The notes under the pieces: model-generated | The model's database searches: none | Told to the model about the DNA's origin: nothing | The model's input: only the letters and a program-made list of their open reading frames with translations | Position numbers and translations under genes: made by a program | Part shown: positions 33,937 through 43,659 of the stretch, piece after piece | Position numbering within the stretch: the first letter of the stretch is position 1 | Layout of the letters: each line of letters begins with the position of its first letter | Assembly: GCF_002967715.1 (NCBI RefSeq) | Contig: NZ_PUIA01000081.1 | Span: 245,668 to 309,667, forward strand | DNA from: Blastopirellula marina | GTDB taxonomy: Bacteria; Planctomycetota; Planctomycetia; Pirellulales; Pirellulaceae | Length of the DNA stretch: 64,000 nt | Direction of reading: 5' to 3'

Positions 33937-36186
33937 TCATTCGATGACAGCAAGTGCCCTGGAAGTTCTCTGAGCGAGCTTGGGATTTGGGGTTGAAGTC
34001 TTACCGTTAATAAGCCTTTGAGCCCGGTCATAATTGATCAGGAATTCGATCCAATCAAACCATGGAATTGGGAGCGATATATCTGGGCCGTTGAGAGAGG
34101 ACTCCAGCCATAATTCCATCTGTTGTTCTGCCTGCTTAAGTATCATTTGAGCATCAGTTGATCGTCCTTGTTCGTGATATGCAATAGCGATCAACGGATA
34201 GCCTATCCCATGACCTGCCCAGGTTTGGCTATCATCACTAGATTGCTGAAGGCGGAAGATTGCTTGTTTTAGATTGCCTGCTTTTAAGTGTGCCCATCCG
34301 GCTACATACAATCGAACTCCCATGGGAATACGAGAATGCTTTCGTTGAGTCAGTGATTCCTCTTCATTCTTTTCACTATCTAACGATGTCAGTTGCCCTT
34401 CAAAAGCTTCAGCGATTTTGCTCGCTTCTACAGGAGAAACATCCTGGCTGATCAACACTCCGCGGGAAACAGCCCCACCTGTCATTTCTCCGACTTGCGC
34501 GAGTTGCTGGCGGAGTACGGAATACTGTGATCGCTTATCCGTATAAAGGAATAGCTGCGGAACACCAAGGAATTCAACGCGATCCAACGGGCTTCCAAGC
34601 TCGAACGCCTGTTGATAGTCATCGGCGGCTAGTTCCCAAAGTCCCAACTTCGCATAAAGCGACCCTCGTCCTATCCAAACAGGAAAGTAGCGAGGTTGCA
34701 CCTTTATTGCCTGCGTATATGCATCGTGAGCTTCGGCCCAGTTTCCAGCATCAACGTGGGCATATCCCGAAGTCAGCAATGAATTGGCTTGTTTCAATCG
34801 TTCGGTGAACTGCTCCAGTTCTTCCTTGGCCGAAGTCGCTTCTGTTTCAGCACGGCGAGCATCACGTAAAGCAATCGTCGCAACGCTTGCCTGCCAAGCA
34901 CTGACAACAAGCCCGAGGATCAATGCCAATGCAACCATCGACGTGGCAAGAATTGCAATCTTGTGTCGCCTCGCATATTTGGAGAAGCGATATAGTGACG
35001 AAGGTGGCCGCGCTTCGATAGGCTGTTGATTCAAGTAACATGTCACGTCTTTGGCCAAGGCCCCAGCCGTCGCGTAACGACGGTTTCGATCCTTATTAAG
35101 AGCCTTCATAACGATCCAATCGAGATCGCCTTTGACAGTGGAAGTTAACCGAGCAGGCTCCATTCGCCGATTCGCAGATATAGTACTTGCGAGTTCATTG
35201 TTAAGCGTACTAAGTCGATAACTAGGACGTTGGGCCTCCTCTTCTCGAATGATCCGGCGAAGTTCGTCAAGCCCGACATTGGCTACACGATCTTGAACCA
35301 AAGGTGTTGAACCGGTGAGTATCTCATAGAGCAATACCCCCAGGGAATAGATGTCGCTCCGCGTATCGATATCCAGGTTGCTCATCTCTGCCTGTTCAGG
35401 ACTCATGTATGCTGGTGTTCCAATCATCGAAGCATACCGTGTATAGATCGTCCGATCGGTCAGGGTTTGATTGATCGCCTTGGCCACCCCAAAGTCAATG
35501 ATCTTAGGAACTGGTTTGCCATTCTCTAGCGAAACAAGAATATTCGACGGTTTCAGATCGCGATGAATAATCCCCTTTTGGTGCGCATATTGGACTGCAT
35601 GGCAGATTAATACGAAAAGGTCCAACCTTTCGTTTGTCGTCAGTTTGTGCCGATCACAAAAATCGATTAGCGGCACGCCACGTACGAGTTCCATCACAAA
35701 ATATGGGTGGCCTCTAAACGTCATTCCGGCATCGTAAACGCGAGCAATATTGGCATGATCCATTAGAGCGAGCGCTTGACGCTCGGCCTCGAAGCGGGCG
35801 ATCACTTCCGGAGAATCCATACCCGGCTTAATAATTTTAAGTGCTACTCGACGCCGAAACGGCTTTTCCTGGTCGGCCACGAATACTAGCCCAAAACCAC
35901 CTTCGCCGATCTGTTCTCGAAGTTTGAACGGACCGACATCAGCCCCAGGCTCATAGGGAAAAGAGAACGCCTTTTGCATTGGATAGCCGACGGTGCTTTC
36001 AAGATCCCAAATTGCCAGCCGATCGACGGGATTCTCTTCTCGGAAGTGCTCATAAACCAATGCCTGGACGGACGCCAGCAATTCTTGATCACTCCCACAC
36101 GCCTTTTGTAGAAATACATTGCGAACTGGCTCTGACTCGATTTCAATCGCTTCAAAGAAGATCGACTTTTCCTGACCTTTAGACAT
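33937..36186 (-). CDS. Membrane Ser/Thr protein kinase with TPR region, module 1
   Basis: A 749-aa Hanks-type kinase. A short N-terminal planctomycete-specific segment (EAIEIESEPVRNVFLQKACG) precedes the kinase domain (about 95-370), with P-loop IGEGGFGLVF, Lys in VALKIIKPG, catalytic HRDLKPSN and DFG in IIDFGVAK. One transmembrane helix follows (about 405-430, MVALALILGLVVSAWQA), then a coiled segment and TPR-like repeats (ANSLLTSGYAHVDAGNWAEA and the next repeat). It probably phosphorylates proteins in response to signals bound by the TPR region. ATG 36186 is preferred to the TTG at 36222. It is paired with the ECF sigma gene 110 bases upstream and has a close paralogue at about 46-48 kb. 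Confidence 0.9.
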   Translation of the reverse strand: MSKGQEKSIFFEAIEIESEPVRNVFLQKACGSDQELLASVQALVYEHFREENPVDRLAIWDLESTVGYPMQKAFSFPYEPGADVGPFKLREQIGEGGFGLVFVADQEKPFRRRVALKIIKPGMDSPEVIARFEAERQALALMDHANIARVYDAGMTFRGHPYFVMELVRGVPLIDFCDRHKLTTNERLDLFVLICHAVQYAHQKGIIHRDLKPSNILVSLENGKPVPKIIDFGVAKAINQTLTDRTIYTRYASMIGTPAYMSPEQAEMSNLDIDTRSDIYSLGVLLYEILTGSTPLVQDRVANVGLDELRRIIREEEAQRPSYRLSTLNNELASTISANRRMEPARLTSTVKGDLDWIVMKALNKDRNRRYATAGALAKDVTCYLNQQPIEARPPSSLYRFSKYARRHKIAILATSMVALALILGLVVSAWQASVATIALRDARRAETEATSAKEELEQFTERLKQANSLLTSGYAHVDAGNWAEAHDAYTQAIKVQPRYFPVWIGRGSLYAKLGLWELAADDYQQAFELGSPLDRVEFLGVPQLFLYTDKRSQYSVLRQQLAQVGEMTGGAVSRGVLISQDVSPVEASKIAEAFEGQLTSLDSEKNEEESLTQRKHSRIPMGVRLYVAGWAHLKAGNLKQAIFRLQQSSDDSQTWAGHGIGYPLIAIAYHEQGRSTDAQMILKQAEQQMELWLESSLNGPDISLPIPWFDWIEFLINYDRAQRLINGKTSTPNPKLAQRTSRALAVIE

Positions 36187-36296
36187 GTTGTGGTGGCCCT
36201 TGGTTTTAAGCAGAAGAAGCAATGGGCTAAGACGATTATTGAATCAGCCATCCTTCCAGGTCATGCGAGATCTGACCATATTCTGGGCCAAAATCT

Positions 36297-36866
36297 TTAA
36301 TCCGCGGAAATACTTCCCCCCAATTCCCTGCCTAGCCAGGCTCGCGCATAAGACCACTGCCTTTTGACCGTTGAAGGGGAAATATTCAACGCGTCAGCTG
36401 CTTCATCGATTGTTAAACCTACGAAGTAACGTAACTCAACTAACTTGGCTAATTCTGGCTCAACATGACTCAATTTACTCAGAGCTGCATCCAAATCGAG
36501 CAGTTCATCAACGTCCTTTCCCGAATCGATGGCATCGGCCTCATCGATTTCAAACTGATGGCGTTCGCCTCCACGTTTTAGGCTCTTTCTACGTCGAGCA
36601 CTCTCGATCAGAATTCGCCTCATCGCCTCGGCCGCGGCTCCAAAGAAATGGGCACGTCCATCCCACCCATCGTGCAAGTTTCCAACCAGGCGAAGATAGG
36701 CCTCATGCACCAGAGCGGTGGGTTGAAGAGTTTGACCGGGAAGTTCATTTCGTATTTTTTGTGCCGCAATATGCCTGAGTTCAGCATATACCAAGGGTAA
36801 CAACTCGCTTGTGGCCGAGCGGTTTCCGTTCTGAATCTGCTGAATGATGCGGGTCACTTCCGACAA
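36297..36866 (-). CDS. ECF-type RNA polymerase sigma factor, module 1
   Basis: A 189-aa sigma factor of the planctomycete/acidobacterial ECF group (Sigma70_ECF, TIGR02999-like). Region 2 covers LPLVYAELRHIAAQKI through TALVHEAYLRLVG and HFFGAAAEAMRRILIESARR; region 4 is LVELRYFVGLTIDEAADALN with HTH ISPSTVKRQWSYARAWL. No anti-sigma gene is adjacent; instead the kinase gene follows, suggesting control by phosphorylation, as proposed for other STK-linked ECF groups. The start is a TTG with GGGAG upstream, shared with the paralogue at 48706. Confidence 0.92.
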   Translation of the reverse strand: MSEVTRIIQQIQNGNRSATSELLPLVYAELRHIAAQKIRNELPGQTLQPTALVHEAYLRLVGNLHDGWDGRAHFFGAAAEAMRRILIESARRRKSLKRGGERHQFEIDEADAIDSGKDVDELLDLDAALSKLSHVEPELAKLVELRYFVGLTIDEAADALNISPSTVKRQWSYARAWLGRELGGSISAD

Positions 36867-37111
36867 GCGATGACTCCCAGTCGGTGGCTAACGTCTTTCA
36901 TGCTTACATTATCGGCCACCAATTCCTGAATTACTAGCGATACCAGCTTTAGTTTTGACCACTATCGGGCAAGTACAGTCGAACAATCTGACTACGGTCC
37001 TGCACCCTCTCCCTAGAAGAACTCTGGACTACTACCACTTATAGACTGGTTTCCTTCATGGGGCAGGTCATGTCTGCGTTCAAACAATCTTCTGAAACAT
37101 CTTCGCTTTCT

Positions 37112-40100
37112 CTAGCATTCGTTGGAAACGAACGGCTGGAAATACCAACGCTTGACGGCAACTAGAGCCTTCCTTAGATCATCGGTGGCAAGTAGAGCAC
37201 ACGGAATCAAGAACAACGTTACTAGCGTGGCAAACATAACGCCGAATGCCAGCGATGCGGCCATTGGGATTAAAAACTGAGCCTGCAACGATTTGTCCAT
37301 CAACAAGGGCACGAGCCCGACAAAGGTAGTGATCGATGTCAGCATGATCGGACGAAAACGTCTAGCCCCCGCTTGGAGCGCTGCTTCGCGAAGTGAGGCC
37401 CCTTCCGCGCGACGTTGATTCACATAATCGACCATTACAAGTGTGTCGTTAACGGCAACACCAGCAAGGGCAAGCATTCCGAAGATTGATAGATACGAAG
37501 GAGTGATATCCATCGCGATGTGTCCCAGAAGTGCGCCAATAATCGCAAAAGGAACGGCCAATAAGACGAAGAATGGCTGCCCCAGCGACTTCAATGCAAC
37601 TGCCAGCAATCCATAAAGGACAAAGGCCAGTAAACATGCTCCAAGTATCGTCTTCCGCTGTGCATCTTCTGCTTCGGCAACGTAGCCTACATACTCGAAA
37701 CTAAGATTATGCTGCTGGCACAATTCTTGGATCTCTGGAGAGAGTTCCTCGGCGATTCCTAGGATATCAACAGTCGCGTCAACCGGTTGAGCCCCACAGC
37801 GAAGTATCTCTGCTCCGTTTTTACGTTCCACGGAAGACGGTGCTTTGGTGAAGACGACCTCCGCAACAGTCGAAAGAGGAACGTCCGCACCACGTGGTGT
37901 CCGAACCCGCATTCGTTCAAGAGTATGTAGGGTCTCCCGCTGCTCTAATGGTAGCCTGACCATGACGCGGATGCTGTCGATTCCGCGTTGCAGCCGTTGC
38001 GCTTCTTCTCCAAAGAAGGACTGGCGAACCTGCTGAGCTAGAAGTTGTTGGGTCAGGCCAAGCTCAGCCGCCTGGGGTTTGAGCCGTAATTCTAATTCAT
38101 CTTGCCCATAGTTGATGTTCGCCCAAGCAGAGCTGAATTCTTTATATTCTTCCAACATAACCTTTATTTGGCGGGCAACTTCAGCCTTCTCAGGGGACAT
38201 CGGTCCTCGCAATTCAATATTTAGATTCTCATTGTCGACATTGCGATCTCGATTGATGCTTGAGTCAGACCGAATACGGAACTCTGTTGCCTCTGGAATT
38301 GGGCCAATCAGTTCATTCCATCTAGCCGCGAGATCGCTATTTCTGGGGCCAGTGGAACTGCGTAGCGACGGTGCCAAAACCTCGAAAGTGATGGCTCCAC
38401 GTGACTTGTCAAAATCTCGATGAATTCTTGCAGCACCCACCAGCTTCGAGATGTTTCGGACCAACGACTCCCCAGTCTCAGGGTCAATGAATTCCTTTTG
38501 AACTTGAAGTAATCCCGCTTCGATCCTATTCATGTATCGTGCGGTAGTTTCCAAGGAGGTATCGTCAGGCATATCCAGCTCAGCTGAGATACGCTGTTTT
38601 TCCACGGAAGGATAGGCAATGAATTCCATTCGGCCACTTAGGCAGTATCCCGCCATCAAGAGCATCGCTGAGACAAACATCGCCAAAACCGATATGCGAT
38701 ATCGTACGGAGAATTCAAGACACGGCTGATAGATCCGCTCAATAAAGTACTCCAAACCGTCGGCAATCGATGTCTGAATCCGCGTGATCGGGTTATTGTG
38801 GGGAACCGGCCGCAAATGCTTAAGGTGGGCTGGCAGAATAAACTTAGATTCAATCAAGGAAAAAAGGAGCACTGGTGCCACGACTGGTGGTACCTGAGAT
38901 GCAAAATCTCCCCAGCTTCCCTCAAAGAATAACAGTGGGATGAATGCGACCATCGTGGTCAAAGCACCAAAGGTGACAGGGACAGTAACTTCCTGGGTAC
39001 CTTGAACGGCTGCTTCCAAAGGAGAAAGCCCTTCCTTCATTTTTAAATAGACGTTCTCACCCGTCACGATCGCATCGTCGACGACAATTCCCACGACAAT
39101 AATGAATCCAAACAGGCTCATGACGTTGGCGGTAACCCCAAACCAAGGCATCAGCATCACCCCACCGGCAAAACCAACTGGAATGCCAGCCACGATCCAG
39201 AAAGCAAGACCAGGGCGAAGGAATATCCCTAGTAATAACATCACTAGCAGACTGCCTTGGACCATTGATTCAATAAGTGTTGTCAAGCGACCGCGGATCT
39301 CGACCGATTCATCATCCCAGATGAACAACTCAATTCCCTCGGGAAAACGACTTCGGGTATTACGGACGTACTCGTGTACCTTGTCGGAAATGTCGATCGC
39401 GTTTTCTTTTCCGGTACGCATTACTTCGACAAATAAGGCTGGCCGTCCATTAAACTCAACAATCTTTTCCCCTTCTTCAAAGCCGTCATTGATCGTCGCG
39501 ACTTCTCCGAGAAGTATGTCGGCACCGTTAGCTGCACGAATGGGGATCTTGCTAAACTCTTGCTCGGAGTAGGCCTGACCACGGGTTCGGACGATGAAGG
39601 TGCCACTGTCGCTCTCGATTGAACCTGCAGGTAAATCGATTGAGAATTGCTGGATAGCATCGGTCAGATCTTGCAAACTTAGTCCATAGGCCAGGAGCTT
39701 GGTTGTATTGACTTCTACGCTAATTTCGTATTCACGGTCGCCCTGTACTTGTGCCCTGCTGATTCCTGGTAGTGCAATGACATCTTCCTGAACTTGGCGA
39801 GCAACCTCACGCAGTTCGTGCGGGCTCAGGTGTCCGGTCACCGCGATGCTAAGTACTTCCCACCAATTGGATGAATCAGGAATCGAAATCTGTGGGCGTT
39901 CGGTCTCATCTGGGAACGTGGTGATGGTGTCAATTCGTGATGAGACGTCTTCCAAGAGCACACGCAAATCTGTCCCAGGTTCGGCTTCAACAGTAATTCT
40001 TCCGCTACCTTGACGCCCATCGGAAATGATATCCCGAATCCCCTCGACCCCTTCGAGCGATTCTTCAATCGGGATAAGTATCGCTTGTTCAACATCCTTC

Positions 40101-40264
40101 GCGGTTCCTCCGCGATAAGTCATGTCGATTCGAACCTCTTCCATGCTCCTTTCGGGAGACACTTCTAGTGGGATTTTGTAGAAGGCCGTGTATATACCCG
40201 CAATCAATATCGCGAGCATCAAAAAATTTGCGGCGATGCCATTGGTAGTAAACCAGCGAATCAT
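37112..40264 (-). CDS. RND efflux permease (AcrB/HAE1-type)
   Basis: A 1050-aa inner-membrane proton-driven pump with the 12-helix RND plan. The N-terminal helix is FLMLAILIAGIYTAFY, then the first periplasmic porter domain, then helices with the adjacent acidic pair in VVGIVVDDAIVTGEN (relay Asp residues of TM4). The second periplasmic domain follows and the C-terminal helix set includes FGMLALAGVAVNDTLVMVDY and TSITTFVGLVPLL. It lies ten bases after the membrane-fusion protein gene and forms a tripartite pump with it and the divergent outer-membrane factor. Substrate is unknown. Confidence 0.93.
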   Translation of the reverse strand: MIRWFTTNGIAANFLMLAILIAGIYTAFYKIPLEVSPERSMEEVRIDMTYRGGTAKDVEQAILIPIEESLEGVEGIRDIISDGRQGSGRITVEAEPGTDLRVLLEDVSSRIDTITTFPDETERPQISIPDSSNWWEVLSIAVTGHLSPHELREVARQVQEDVIALPGISRAQVQGDREYEISVEVNTTKLLAYGLSLQDLTDAIQQFSIDLPAGSIESDSGTFIVRTRGQAYSEQEFSKIPIRAANGADILLGEVATINDGFEEGEKIVEFNGRPALFVEVMRTGKENAIDISDKVHEYVRNTRSRFPEGIELFIWDDESVEIRGRLTTLIESMVQGSLLVMLLLGIFLRPGLAFWIVAGIPVGFAGGVMLMPWFGVTANVMSLFGFIIVVGIVVDDAIVTGENVYLKMKEGLSPLEAAVQGTQEVTVPVTFGALTTMVAFIPLLFFEGSWGDFASQVPPVVAPVLLFSLIESKFILPAHLKHLRPVPHNNPITRIQTSIADGLEYFIERIYQPCLEFSVRYRISVLAMFVSAMLLMAGYCLSGRMEFIAYPSVEKQRISAELDMPDDTSLETTARYMNRIEAGLLQVQKEFIDPETGESLVRNISKLVGAARIHRDFDKSRGAITFEVLAPSLRSSTGPRNSDLAARWNELIGPIPEATEFRIRSDSSINRDRNVDNENLNIELRGPMSPEKAEVARQIKVMLEEYKEFSSAWANINYGQDELELRLKPQAAELGLTQQLLAQQVRQSFFGEEAQRLQRGIDSIRVMVRLPLEQRETLHTLERMRVRTPRGADVPLSTVAEVVFTKAPSSVERKNGAEILRCGAQPVDATVDILGIAEELSPEIQELCQQHNLSFEYVGYVAEAEDAQRKTILGACLLAFVLYGLLAVALKSLGQPFFVLLAVPFAIIGALLGHIAMDITPSYLSIFGMLALAGVAVNDTLVMVDYVNQRRAEGASLREAALQAGARRFRPIMLTSITTFVGLVPLLMDKSLQAQFLIPMAASLAFGVMFATLVTLFLIPCALLATDDLRKALVAVKRWYFQPFVSNEC

Positions 40265-40274
40265 AAGGTCGTCG

Positions 40275-41519
40275 TCAGTTGGTGACGCTCTCGTCAGTTT
40301 CTAAGGAAGTAGACTCGGCAATCGTAATTGTTGGGTTTGCCGGTGGTATGATTTCGATCTTTGCCCCCTTGGGAGTGAAAACCATCGGAGTCGTAGCCAA
40401 CCACATTCCCTTGGGGACTGACTTCGACGGAACGATCACTTTTTCCGCGTCAGACCAAAGGGGCTCTACCATCAAGGGTAATAGTGTTTGATTCTCTTGG
40501 TTCACCAGTACAATTTGGTCCAATTGGCGGACGGCGGCCCTTGGCAGTGCAATCACATCTCGAAGTAACGTCCCCTCAATGGAAGCGATAACCGGTTGAC
40601 CAATTCTTAGTGGCTTTGTGCCTGATGTACGGCCAAACGGATCCTCGATTCGTGCGATGGCGAACAAGTCACGGGAGTCGGCATCTAAAACCCCTTCCGT
40701 ACGAACAATCCTCCCATTCCAAATGGAATCGTTCGCTTGCCGGATGCCGTCTTGTAGCTGTACGGCGATCGGGGCGTCATCAGCAAACTCGGGGAGTTCA
40801 AGAAATTCTCTTTGTTCGCCCGAAATAGGCAATCGGACCTCGACGTAGTCGATGGCAAACACTTCACCCAACGGAGTATTTGTCCCTGCCAATTGGCCGA
40901 TGCCGATCAACTTCGACATGACTCGACCGTCGAACGGAGCAACGATCTTCGTTCTCCCAAGATTTAATCTCGCCTGCTCTACTTGTGTTTCAGCTAACGC
41001 GACATTGGCTTCAGCCTGCTCTCGGCTCGCAGAAGCCGTTTCCACTTCTCCCTGAGAAACGGCATTTGATTCCACAAGTCTGAGTTTGCGTTCTTCAACA
41101 AGCTTGGCAAGCTTAAGTTCCGATTTGGCGACCTCTAACTCAGACTCAGAGACCGAAAGCGCCGTTTGGTAGTCGCTAGGGTCGATCTCAACAAGAACAT
41201 CCCCCTTGTTAAAGTAAGCCCCCACTTCAAACGAAGCGTTAATACTAGCAACCGTGCCAGAGACCTGCGAAGTCAGTGTTACTTGGTTATGCGGTTGCAC
41301 GACTGCATGTGTCTTGACCACGACAGGATAGTCGACCACCTCAATTTCCTCGACCCGAGAGCGGAGTAGAACCTTTCGGGGCTCGGGCCGCGAGGGACGC
41401 TCGACTTTCTCGGCCAATAGTTGAAAGCCGAACCAGCCTGCGGCTAGAATTCCGCATGGAATTGCGAGTCTAAGCAGAAGTCCAGCCAGATACCTAGGTT
41501 TTGATGAATTCGTTGTCAT
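40275..41519 (-). CDS. RND efflux membrane-fusion protein (periplasmic adaptor)
   Basis: A 414-aa adaptor. An N-terminal anchor helix (LRLAIPCGILAAGWFGFQLL) is followed by a lipoyl/barrel-sandwich half (TSQVSGTVASINASFEVGAY and DVLVEIDPSDY), an alpha-helical hairpin (about 120-190) and the second lipoyl half (IVAPFDGRVMSKLIGIGQL). A beta-barrel domain completes it. It links the RND permease encoded just downstream with the outer-membrane factor encoded divergently. Confidence 0.92.
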   Translation of the reverse strand: MTTNSSKPRYLAGLLLRLAIPCGILAAGWFGFQLLAEKVERPSRPEPRKVLLRSRVEEIEVVDYPVVVKTHAVVQPHNQVTLTSQVSGTVASINASFEVGAYFNKGDVLVEIDPSDYQTALSVSESELEVAKSELKLAKLVEERKLRLVESNAVSQGEVETASASREQAEANVALAETQVEQARLNLGRTKIVAPFDGRVMSKLIGIGQLAGTNTPLGEVFAIDYVEVRLPISGEQREFLELPEFADDAPIAVQLQDGIRQANDSIWNGRIVRTEGVLDADSRDLFAIARIEDPFGRTSGTKPLRIGQPVIASIEGTLLRDVIALPRAAVRQLDQIVLVNQENQTLLPLMVEPLWSDAEKVIVPSKSVPKGMWLATTPMVFTPKGAKIEIIPPANPTITIAESTSLETDESVTN

Positions 41520-41883
41520 ATCTAAATTTCAAGTTATTTGGTTAAATCGAGCAGGATAGCATCGGGAGCATGCCTTCTTAAATTGAGATTCAACACCATT
41601 CCGTTCTCGATGGGTCGAACCTACTGAGGTTGGACTTGCTATTCTCCGGATATCGCTCGCCACTTCGGCCCAAAGTTCTGTTGTGCCGCCCCAACTCTTG
41701 AGGGACACGCACGACAAGTGGATGAAACGGTTGTTCGGATGACGGCGACTTTAACGCTGACGGTCGGGGTTTGGCGTTAAGCTTTTCGGCCTGACGTGGT
41801 TTGATTCTTCCAGTTGCATCAAATTCTCCGATGATAAGACAGGTGCGGTTCGTTCCTATCTTGCTGGTTTTCCGAGAAATTCG
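41520..41883. other. Divergent promoter region between efflux genes
   Basis: These 364 bases separate the minus-strand adaptor-permease genes from the plus-strand outer-membrane factor gene and should hold both promoters. The minus-strand open frame crossing it (41590-42540) is antisense to the outer-membrane factor gene and has no family motif. No clear operator was identified and no regulator gene is nearby. Confidence 0.5.
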
Positions 41884-43482
41884 ATGCGATATGCACTTAA
41901 ATTGCCTGCAGCCTACCCGTTTCGGAAGGGGCTGGTCTTGTTGCTTGCCTTGTTCGGTGTTGGTGGTGTGGGCTGCACCAGTCCGCAGGACTGGTTTGCG
42001 AACGGCTTTAAGGTGGGACCTAACTATTGCACACCGTCCGCTCCGGTAGCACAAGACTGGATCGATGCCAACGACAAGCGGGTGATTAATGACCCGGTTA
42101 ATGCCACGGCTTGGTGGGCTACTGCTTTCAACGACCCCGTTTTGAACCAACTTGTTACCGAGGCATACACTCAGAATTTGACGGTTCGACAGGCTGGTGC
42201 CCGCATTATGCAGGCACGGGCACTTCGACAGATTGCCGTGGGGAACTTCTTCCCTCAGCAACAAGCATTGTCGGCGGAGTACTCTCACAATCTCACCACG
42301 GGCTCTGGCTTTGATCGACACTTCAGCGTCTGGCGAGGGTCCTTCGCGCTCGCTTGGGAAATTGATTTCTGGGGCCGGTATCGCCGAGCGATCGAATCGG
42401 CAGACGCTGATCTCGACGCTGCAATCTACGACTACGGTGATGTCGTCGTCACACTTGTGGCCGACGTCGCGGCAACCTACATCGATATCCGCACGCTTCA
42501 AACACGGTTGGAACTCGTCAAACTCAATGTGGAAAATCAACGGAAGACCTATGAGTTAACTGAAATTCGTTTTCGAAATGGCGAATCGAGTGAGGTCGAC
42601 GTGCAGCAGGCAAAGTCAAGCCTAGTCCAAACGGAATCCCTCGTTCCCCAAGTGGAGACATCCCTTCGACAATCACAGAACCAACTTTGTATTTTGCTTG
42701 GCATGCCGCCCGAGTTGATCCTGGAAATGCTCGGGGATGGTAAAATTCCTGACGTCAAATCAGAGATCGCCCTGGGCATCCCGGCAGCAACCCTGCTGCA
42801 GCGCCCCGACGTTCGCCGCGCAGAGCGGGATTTGGCGTCGCAAAGTGCTGTGATAGGCGTGGCTGAGTCTGAGCTATATCCGCACATTACTTTGGTTGGG
42901 ACTGTGGGAAGAAGTGCAAATCAGTTTAAGGATCTATTTCGCGCTGGTTCGGGTTTTGGATCGGTGGGGCCAAACCTTGACTGGAATATCTTGAACTACG
43001 GACGCATCGTCGGGAACATCCAGTTCCAGGATGCCCGATTCCAGGAGCTGTTGGCTGCCTATCAGCAAACGGTTCTCAACGCCAATCTGGAAGCTGAAAA
43101 CGCCATCATCCAATTCCTAAAGGCTCAGGAACAACTCCGGCTGCAACTAGAAGCTGCCGAGGCTGCGGATAAAACCAATGAGCTTATTACCTTGCAATTC
43201 GAGGAAGGTGAGGAAATTGACTTCAATCGTGTGTTTAGTGTCCAAAATACTAAGACACAGCAGGAAGTCGCCGCGGCGGGAGCCAAAGGTGACGTCGCCC
43301 AAAGTGTGGTGGCGATTTACCGTGCCCTTGGCGGCGGTTGGCCTTCTCCTTACTTGACACAACCAATAGGAGAGCCAGATGAGCCATCCGAGGTTCCCAA
43401 TAATGCGGAAGAAATCGAGGCCCCGCCTGGTAACAATCCACTGTCAATCGACGAGGTTTTGGAGAACCCCGTTGATGATTAG
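41884..43482 (+). CDS. RND efflux outer-membrane factor (NodT/TolC family lipoprotein)
   Basis: A 532-aa outer-membrane channel subunit. A signal peptide with lipobox GVGCTSP is followed by VGPNYCTPSAPVAQDWI, the NodT-family opening, and two repeated coiled-coil OEP domains (about 85-290 and 300-490) with motifs AWEIDFWGRYRRAIESADAD, QRPDVRRAERDLASQSAVIG and ESELYPHITLVGTVG. The C-terminus is acidic and Pro-rich. It completes the tripartite pump with the two divergent genes, although encoded on the opposite strand. Confidence 0.92.
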   Translation: MRYALKLPAAYPFRKGLVLLLALFGVGGVGCTSPQDWFANGFKVGPNYCTPSAPVAQDWIDANDKRVINDPVNATAWWATAFNDPVLNQLVTEAYTQNLTVRQAGARIMQARALRQIAVGNFFPQQQALSAEYSHNLTTGSGFDRHFSVWRGSFALAWEIDFWGRYRRAIESADADLDAAIYDYGDVVVTLVADVAATYIDIRTLQTRLELVKLNVENQRKTYELTEIRFRNGESSEVDVQQAKSSLVQTESLVPQVETSLRQSQNQLCILLGMPPELILEMLGDGKIPDVKSEIALGIPAATLLQRPDVRRAERDLASQSAVIGVAESELYPHITLVGTVGRSANQFKDLFRAGSGFGSVGPNLDWNILNYGRIVGNIQFQDARFQELLAAYQQTVLNANLEAENAIIQFLKAQEQLRLQLEAAEAADKTNELITLQFEEGEEIDFNRVFSVQNTKTQQEVAAAGAKGDVAQSVVAIYRALGGGWPSPYLTQPIGEPDEPSEVPNNAEEIEAPPGNNPLSIDEVLENPVDD

Positions 43483-43659
43483 TTGTATCTCGCTGCATCA
43501 TTTCCAACTTTGAATAGCTAAGAGGGAAATTTGAAGACCCTGCATCGACGAAAACCCCACTAGTACTAGCAACTCCATGTCTAGTTGTGCCTCGGGTCGG
43601 AATACTTCTGGTTACCACCGATGGCCATGAATACTCTCATCATCGCTGACAACATTGCT

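Noticed and set aside
41590..42540. 316-codon minus-strand open frame
   Set aside because: It is antisense to the outer-membrane factor gene, which has clear family motifs, and the frame itself has none.
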